Assembly (NCBI GenBank): GCA_047495785.1
Contig: JBLDXI010000054.1
Span: 1,922,001 to 1,986,000, forward strand
Length of the DNA stretch: 64,000 bases
From: Lepidodermella squamata
Lineage: Eukaryota > Gastrotricha
Direction: 5' to 3'
Shown here: piece after piece, positions 58,002 through 64,000 of the stretch
Numbering within the stretch: position 1 is the stretch's first letter
How the letters are laid out: the number at the start of each line of letters is the position of its first letter
Translations under genes and position numbers: made by a program
The notes under the pieces: model-generated
Seen by the model: the letters and a program-made list of their open reading frames with translations, nothing else
Database searches by the model: none
What the model was told of the DNA's origin: nothing

Positions 58002-59356
58002 TATTCGCCCTTGAATCAATTTCATAATAACGACAAAATGATGTGGCCTCATTTGGACTTGGCGGTTTACTATTTATTGCTGCGTAGCTGAAAATTAACA
58101 TAACCTATTTTTTCATTAACTTGGAAAGGTCAGATGTTGGGTTTAACGTTGATGTTCAGCTGACATTGTTCATGGATTTCACCATTACTGAAATTATATG
58201 AATTAGCGAAAACAACAGCAATACAAAATAATGAAAGAATAACCTTAAAATCGTTGAATAAAATGAATCAAATCGATGATTCAAATTTGCTCGATAAAAC
58301 GAGGTGTGGGGTTGCGACAGTTCTAGCCTCTCTCGAGGAGCTTATTGTCGATTTTTTCTTTCGGGACCGAAAATTACTGGCGCTATTATTTCCATGTCCA
58401 ATAACGACAATTGCTTCAGTTTGCGGCTCGGATTAAACGGTGAGAGTACGACTGAGAGAAATTGCAGCCCCTTCTTCAAATTTTCAAGACCAGTAAGACA
58501 AGACAAGTAAGGCTTCGCTGCGCGAGTGTAAAAGCCACCTGGACACTAACGCTTGGGCCCTGGAGAAACAGTCAGCAATATCTGGAGTACCAGGGGAATG
58601 TAAATCTTAAGTAGTCAGTAAACCAGACCAAACTTTCGCAGACCGTAAGCTCGCGATTTTCTCAATTCTGGCGAAAGCTTGAGTCCGTCAGGGCGAGGAG
58701 AAATCGTAAATTTTCACCGCGTTTTCAAATGCGTTTTCCTGAGATTTTCAAGACTGTCGTTTGTCATCTTATTTTCTGCGGAATTAGGAATAAGAAACAA
58801 AGCGACGGCAGTCTGACAGTTCTGAGTTTACTCTCGAGTCTCGAGTTGCGGCTGATGGTTGTCTTCATCCTTGTGCTTTCTACTCGAGGAGCTCTGTTGG
58901 TGTCCCGGAGCTGGGGTGTCGCGACACCCCAGAACCCCTGTAACCTGTGCCGTGATTTTCGGGAAAAAGCCGCCGGTCAGTCGCCGGGTCAGTCACCAAA
59001 ATCATGGTAAGAGTTGAGCCTGAATTCATTCTACAATCGAAGAATTTGCGAATTATGGCGACGCGTTCGCTTCTTCATGCTGCTGACGTAAGGTCACAGT
59101 CCCAAATCAAGAATGAAATACAAATGAGACTGTGAGAAACTGCGGAATTATTATTACAGGTGCAAATTGACAGCGCTATCGCAGGATACAGAACAAAAAA
59201 AGCAATAACCTAAGTTAAGGTAGTCGTAACTAATAATTGAAAAGACAACAATTAACAATTATTTGAATGGGAAATGGATCTTGGATCTTCAAATGGTCTT
59301 TGGCTAATACCATAAGGCACACGCGTTGGGAGAGGAATGAAGACCGGACAATGTTC
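58002..59356. other. Intergenic
   Basis: No gene recognised. A perfect 22-bp palindrome CTGGGGTGTC/GCGACACCCCAG lies at 58911-58932. From about 59115 the sequence is the 3' flank of the ankyrin gene and is duplicated at 62975-63180. Confidence 0.45.
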
Positions 59357-60840
59357 TCAAGCCGTTTTGGATTCCCCAACACCTTTGCGTCGCAGATATT
59401 CCACCACTTCTTTACTCTTTCCAGTTCTGATAGCAAATTGCAAAACCGATTCACCTTTTGAATTGACCACGTTCAAATCGGCCCCAGCCTCCTCAACCAG
59501 ATACTTCATCACGTCCAAATGATCCACGGCCCAGAACAATGCGCTTTCTCGTTTTTTGCTGCCGTCCCCATTAACATTAGCTCCCTTAAAAACCAAGTAT
59601 TTCACGAATTCAAGATGTCCATGCTCGGCTGCAACTGCGATAGGTCGTCTCTTATCCATATCCGTTCGATCAATCGTAGCTCCATTTTCAATCAATACCT
59701 TGGCTACATCTAAATGATTGTAAACTGCCGCATTCATTAGAGCTGCCCAGCCAAATTTATTATACGTATTGACATCAGCGCCTTTCTTAATTAAGTACTC
59801 CGCAACCTCAACATTCCCACGTTCGGCAGCAAGGTTTAAAGGTGATCTTTTTGATTTATCTTTTTCAGATATTTTCGCTCCACGTTGCACCAACAACTGA
59901 ACAATATTCACAAGTCCAGCTTGAGCGGCAATCATCAACGTTGTTTTTTCCATCAATTCCTCGCGGGCTTCGATCGACGCTCCTCTGTCCAGAAGAAGTT
60001 TGGCGATTTCCTCGCGATCCGCTGGTTTCTTATTGCATTGAACCGCTCTATGGAGCAGAGTGCCGCTCTGGACCCTATAAATACCGTATATGATGAAACA
60101 CTGACCCATTTACCCTATAAGTGGCCTCATAACGCCCCAAGCTACAAATATAGTGTAGAGTGAATCAAAGGAGCCCCACAGTATCATAATAAATGTGGCT
60201 GAAAATTAAGACTCAGAGTCCCAACGACGATATTTTGGGAAAAATGAGACGGCTGATTGAGGAAACTTTGAGTTCGCAAATACTTTCCGCCGGCACAAGA
60301 GTTACCTGTTACCAAGCCCATGATGCGCCCTAATATCCTACGATGTCTCAATTCAGGGTAAATATTTCATCAATTACGATACGCTTTCCAAACCAGAGTT
60401 GCACGACTGCCATACTGATGGGTCAACTTTCCGCCAATCAGGATTGAACTTGCCGCCTGTTGCCGCATCGATCTTTGATATGATTGATTTTGCGGCAGCT
60501 GCATCAAAGTCCGCGAATAGAGTGTCGAAAAGGGACAAGTACAAAGATTCAACTTCGTCACTTTGGCTATCCTATTAAATTTTAAAATGTGTTATTTTGT
60601 TCTGGTAAAGGGTGAAACTCTGAGTTAGACCGCAACAGGATGAAAACATAATAGGGAAATGATAAAATGCATACCGTGGCCTTGTTTCCCTTGCTTCGAT
60701 CCTGTAAAAGAGTTTCAGAAGAGAAAACGCACCGTGAAGTGTATTAGTAATAGCAAAGGCTTCGTCTATTATACTATTACCTTTCCTTTGCATGCGGAAG
60801 TCGAACCATAAATGGCCAGCAAGACCATCAAAATATACAT
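59357..60840 (-). CDS. Secreted ankyrin-repeat protein with a 27-nt microexon
   Basis: Exons 60781-60840, 60675-60701, 60383-60571 and 59357-60067, all phase 0, give 328 aa. Exon 1 is a bare signal peptide (MYILMVLLAIYGSTSACKGK). Exon 2 is only 9 codons (DRSKGNKAT). Exon 3 encodes the leader DSQSDEVESLYLSLFDTLFADFDAAAAK, homologous to 40395-41603. The last exon starts with SGTLLHRAVQCNKKPADREE and carries about six or seven ankyrin repeats ending ...VVEYLRRKG. The third intron (315 bp) is long for this region and absent from the paralogue. Acceptor choice at 60068 rests on frame and on matching GTLLHRAV. Role unknown. Confidence 0.75.
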
Positions 60841-61633
60841 TGTATTATTCCCCATATATCAGCCTGTTCTAAGCAACTGCTAAAACAAATTCGCAATTGG
60901 TATGGCTGTGTGTAATTACTGTTGCGTAGTTGGAGATTATAATTAACTAATTTTAATTGATCGAAACGTTGTTTTTTTTGCACTCATAATAGCATGGATG
61001 GGTAATTTTACTAATGCCGAAATGCGTGATAAGAATTCGAATGAATCCACGTTGAACAGGTGAACAGGTGGACTTTTGCTCATTAATGAAGCCCTCCAAG
61101 TAATTTGTTGACTAATGACCATCCTTGTGAAAACGAAAATTCTGAACGCGATGTCATACGGTACAAGCAAACGGGAAAGCTAGTTTGTGAGTTCATAATA
61201 TGCGCGAAGTTTTATACAACTAAATGAGCCAAGAAAAGCTAACTCTTGCAGGTTGACACCTGCGATGTTTTTCGGCACCGCCGTTATTCAAGTTCTCGAT
61301 CCTGCTAGTGGCATTTGCCCACATATTCTTTTTCTAGACATCTTGCCCAGCTACGAGTTGACCGCATATAACCAGGATGAAGGACCAGGAAGTGTTCTAC
61401 TAACCCAGCGAGTGATAGAGTTCTACAGGAAAACGTCAGCTAACAATTCGGAATTGTTAGCTGACGGTTTCCTATAGAACTGGAACAGCTCGACCGCTTC
61501 TAATGGGCGATATGTCCCAATATGCCCCTGACAACTGTTCAGCGTGAGGCGAAATGGTCATGATTTAAAAATGTATAGGAAAGATGCCGATTTATTGGTG
61601 GTCTGCGTTACACAATTCTTAGTAACATTGCAC
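60841..61633. other. Intergenic with a 63-bp palindrome
   Basis: No gene recognised; the plus-strand frame 61253-61477 runs through the palindrome at 61419-61481 and is not supported. Confidence 0.45.
61419..61481. repeat. Near-perfect 63-bp palindrome
   Basis: Two 31-bp arms around a single central G. The inner 16 bp on each side (CGTCAGCTAACAATTC / GAATTGTTAGCTGACG) are perfect, with only two mismatches further out. It would form a very stable hairpin or cruciform. Confidence 0.85.
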
Positions 61634-62044
61634 TCAAGACACACAATCGAGTAAGCACTGCATTTCCTTATTCGAGTTTCCGAAATGATTATGAACAATA
61701 TCCTTGGTTTGATCTGATAGTTTTCCGTGTCCCTTGCCAAGATGATATTCGATGAGTGATCTCACAACCGAAAATGCGTTGCCTTTCCCAGAAGTAATCT
61801 GACTATCTTTATTATTTTGAGGCTTTCTTGCCAGGACACAGGACCTGTACTTCTTTGGAAAACCCAACCCAACCGGCTGGTTCCTACCAGTTATTACCGT
61901 TTGACGGCGAAATTTCTTAAAATCCTGTAAAAGAGTGTATGAGATAAACGCAGGCTGGAGCATAGTAGACGAAGCATTTACAACCTTAGTAAAGCATGCG
62001 ATAGTCGAACCAGAAATGGCGAGCAAGATCATCCAAATATACAT
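61634..62044 (-). CDS. Small secreted protein sharing the ankyrin family's signal exon
   Basis: Exon 1 61985-62044 (MYIWMILLAISGSTIACFTK) is a signal peptide almost identical to that at 60781-60840. Exon 2 61634-61924 follows a 60-bp intron with a GTTGTAAAT donor and TTTTACAG acceptor. The spliced product is 117 aa. The intron is stop-free and a multiple of three, so the retained form is 137 aa. The mature part is basic, ends with C-LLD-C and shows no ankyrin repeats or other known domain. A start 5 codons upstream (62059) is possible. It lies between two secreted ankyrin genes and has the same orientation. Confidence 0.6.
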   Translation of the reverse strand: MYIWMILLAISGSTIACFTKVVNASSTMLQPAFISYTLLQDFKKFRRQTVITGRNQPVGLGFPKKYRSCVLARKPQNNKDSQITSGKGNAFSVVRSLIEYHLGKGHGKLSDQTKDIVHNHFGNSNKEMQCLLDCVS

Positions 62045-63223
62045 CGCATAATATCCCATTTTTATCAGCCTGGATCCGCCAAACTCCAATACAAGTTTTA
62101 GTTTTGTTGTTTTTCTAATTACCGCTGCGTATTTGCAGCAGTTCTAAATTAACTAAATTAACTAATTAACTCTAAATTAACTTCCTGATTTAAATAGATT
62201 GAAAAACGTTTTTGTACCTACGCCAATATGCGCGATAATAATACGAATGAATCCTACGAATGAAGTAGGGGGTATTTTCGGGCCCAAATTTCACGATCAA
62301 AGGGTCCCTCTGTGGTATTTTCGAGATTTCCACCCTCGCCTTTCCCCCGGTACTTCGCGCACTGGTACCGGTGGAATGGAGGATATCGTAACCCCAGTTC
62401 ACAATGCCAAGGTGGGAAGTGCCTATAAAGACCAGGGGGGCCAGAGGGAGACCACAGGATTCGAAACCTGTGGTGATGGACGCGGACACCGCTTTCAGCT
62501 CGCAAAAATAAAAAATCGAGACGCGCGAGAATTGCAAAATGCCGATGGTATGAATATCGCTTTGAATTTAACGCTCACCTTTGCCAAATTTTTGACGCAA
62601 GCGTTAGCCGACCCAGGAATGACTAGCACTACTACCCATGCAAGCAGATAATTATTCGCTATTACAACAATTTCATAGTACCGAACAAAAATGTTATGGT
62701 TTCGTGTGGACTTGCGGTTAATTTATTGCCGCGATTTGGAGAATTAACATATAATCTATCTGAGGTGAAATAGGAAAAAACGGACGCGGACACCGCTTTC
62801 AGCTCGCTAAAATAAAAAATGGATACCCGCGCTAACTCGGCATACTTAATGTATATGTAGAAATCGCCATTCTCGCACCCAAATGTCGTGGATGGTAACT
62901 TTTTGGTCAGCCAAATTGTGACTTTGACAGTTTTAAAGGCCTAAGGTCACATTATTTTCTCATCACTGTCATGAAATAAAAACGAGACTGTGAGAAACTG
63001 CGGATTTATTATTACAGGTGCGAATTAGTGATAAATGAGTGTTACATTTCGACAGTTGTATCGCAGGATACAGAACAAAAAAGCAATAACGTGCGTCATA
63101 ACAAATAATTGAAAAGATAAATATTATGTAAATAAAAGATAAATGGAATTCATCTATTGTCCTCAGGCGCACGCGTTGGGAGAGGAATGTAAGTATGTTC
63201 TATGTATGTTCTTAAGCCGTTTC
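62045..63223. other. Intergenic with an orphan signal exon and short repeats
   Basis: Besides the relic at 62579-62662, GACGCGGACACCGCTTTCAG occurs at 62478 and again at about 62783, a direct repeat about 305 bp apart. From about 62975 the sequence is the 3' flank of the next ankyrin gene. No other gene recognised. Confidence 0.45.
62579..62662 (-). pseudogene. Orphan signal-peptide exon with lost start codon
   Basis: The minus strand aligns codon by codon with exon 1 at 41520-41603. It reads LLAWVVVLVIPGSANACVKNLAK and then a GTGAGC donor. The position of the initiator ATG is ATA. No ankyrin exon of its own follows before the gene at 61634-62044, so it is probably a dead duplicate. Confidence 0.7.
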
Positions 63224-63941
63224 TTATTCTTTCACCCCTTTTTCTCGAAGATAATCCTGCTGTTCTTTGGTCTTCCCTTTTTTTATGGCATATTGCAAGG
63301 CCGTTTCACCTTTCGAATTGACCACCTTCAAATCGACGCCAACCACCTCAACGAGATACTTCAAGACGTTCATAAATTCTTCTCCATACAAGGCCGCGAA
63401 CAAGACGCTTTCTCGTTGTTTGCCATCTCCATTCACATCAGCTCCCTTAGAAACCAAGTACTTGACGAATCCAAGATATCCATACCGGACCGCTATTTCA
63501 ATAGGTCGTTTGTCATCCGCGCCAAGTTTCTCGATGTCAGCTCCATTTTCAATCAGAACCTTGGCTATATCTGTTCTGTTGTTCCGTGCACACCACGTCA
63601 GAGGTGTCCATCCCCATTGATCATTCATGTTGACATCGGCTCCTTTTTCAGCCAAGTATTTCACAACTTCAGTATGCCCACCTTCTACAGCCTTAAGCAA
63701 TGCTGATTGTTCAAGTCCGTCTTTTTTAGATATTTCCGCACCACGCTCTACCAACAACTGTACAATATTTACTAGTCCAGCCCAGGAAGCTATAATCAGT
63801 GGGGTTCTTTGCGGCATATTACCAATCTCAGTAGCTTCGATCGACGCTCCTCTGTCCAGGAGAAGTTTAGTAATCTCCTCGCGATCTTTTGGTTGCGTAT
63901 TGCATGCAACTGCTCTATGAAGCAGACTGCCAGTTGAGACG
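63224..63941 (-). CDS. Ankyrin-repeat protein, 3' exon, partial (5' part beyond the window)
   Basis: The last exon probably starts at 63941 after a TGCTTTCAG acceptor. It encodes TGSLLHRAVACNTQPKDREE followed by about six or seven ankyrin repeats, and ends QQDYLREKGVKE. It is closely related in sequence and 3' flank to the last exon of 59357-60840, so a signal exon and leader are expected further right, outside the window. The acceptor is tentative. Several residues differ from its neighbour in the repeat loops, as in a diversifying tandem family. Confidence 0.75.
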
Positions 63942-64000
63942 CTGAAAGCATCATAAATAATAAATTATAAATTACTAACCCCATCGACTCCCCCATTGCT

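Noticed and set aside
62440-62490. tRNA-like T-arm (CACAGG...TTCGAAT...CCTGTG) on the minus strand
   Set aside because: The loop is one base too long and no matching acceptor or anticodon stem could be placed.

Overview
The window is nuclear DNA from a small-genome invertebrate animal. Protein-coding genes are split by very short GT-AG introns, mostly 45-60 bp. Several TATA boxes lie only about 40-55 bp upstream of the start codon. The gene content is animal: Cys-loop ligand-gated channels, GABA-B-like class C receptors, S1 serine proteases, an astacin with EGF and CUB domains, ankyrin proteins and an env-bearing Ty3/gypsy element. I cannot fix the phylum. Nematode, tardigrade and appendicularian are all compatible with intron size and families. 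I recognised no tRNA, rRNA or CRISPR.

Layout. 1-12 kb: a two-module PAN/Apple-type secreted protein, a class C receptor pseudogene, a Cys-loop channel subunit, a chymotrypsin-like protease, a six-exon GABA-B-like receptor and a second protease whose first intron appears to be AT-AC. 12-20 kb: two sister Cys-loop subunits with an unusual C-x14-C loop and an intronless GABA-B-like receptor. 21-27 kb: an 11-exon astacin, a probably N-myristoylated 13-repeat ankyrin protein and a third protease. All of these are on the minus strand. 27-39 kb: two plus-strand tandem copies of a GABA-B-like receptor with a duplicated upstream region. The first copy carries an extra broken exon set, and 757 bp are identical between the copies.

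40-64 kb: a cluster of ankyrin genes whose first exon encodes a cleavable signal peptide ending in A-x-A|C. These predict secreted ankyrin proteins, which is uncommon. One member is torn apart by a LINE fragment, a CG-rich TIR element, a mariner remnant and a complete 9-kb Ty3/gypsy element. Related signal exons also occur alone or in front of an unrelated small protein. A plus-strand secreted Cys-rich protein built as an ABC-ABC module duplication lies inside the cluster, as does a non-autonomous hAT-like element.

The retroelement (48198-57152, minus strand) has identical LTRs, a tRNA-Leu primer site, gag with two zinc knuckles, and pol (PR-RT-RNaseH-IN) in the -1 frame behind a slippery heptamer and hairpin. 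It also has an env-like ORF. It sits between two identical 607-bp copies of host sequence, and its 5' LTR lacks the outermost bases, so integration or assembly was unusual here.

Exon structures were assembled by eye from splice sites, frame continuity and paralogue comparison. Every intact multi-exon model closes to a whole number of codons. Functions are inferred from family motifs only.
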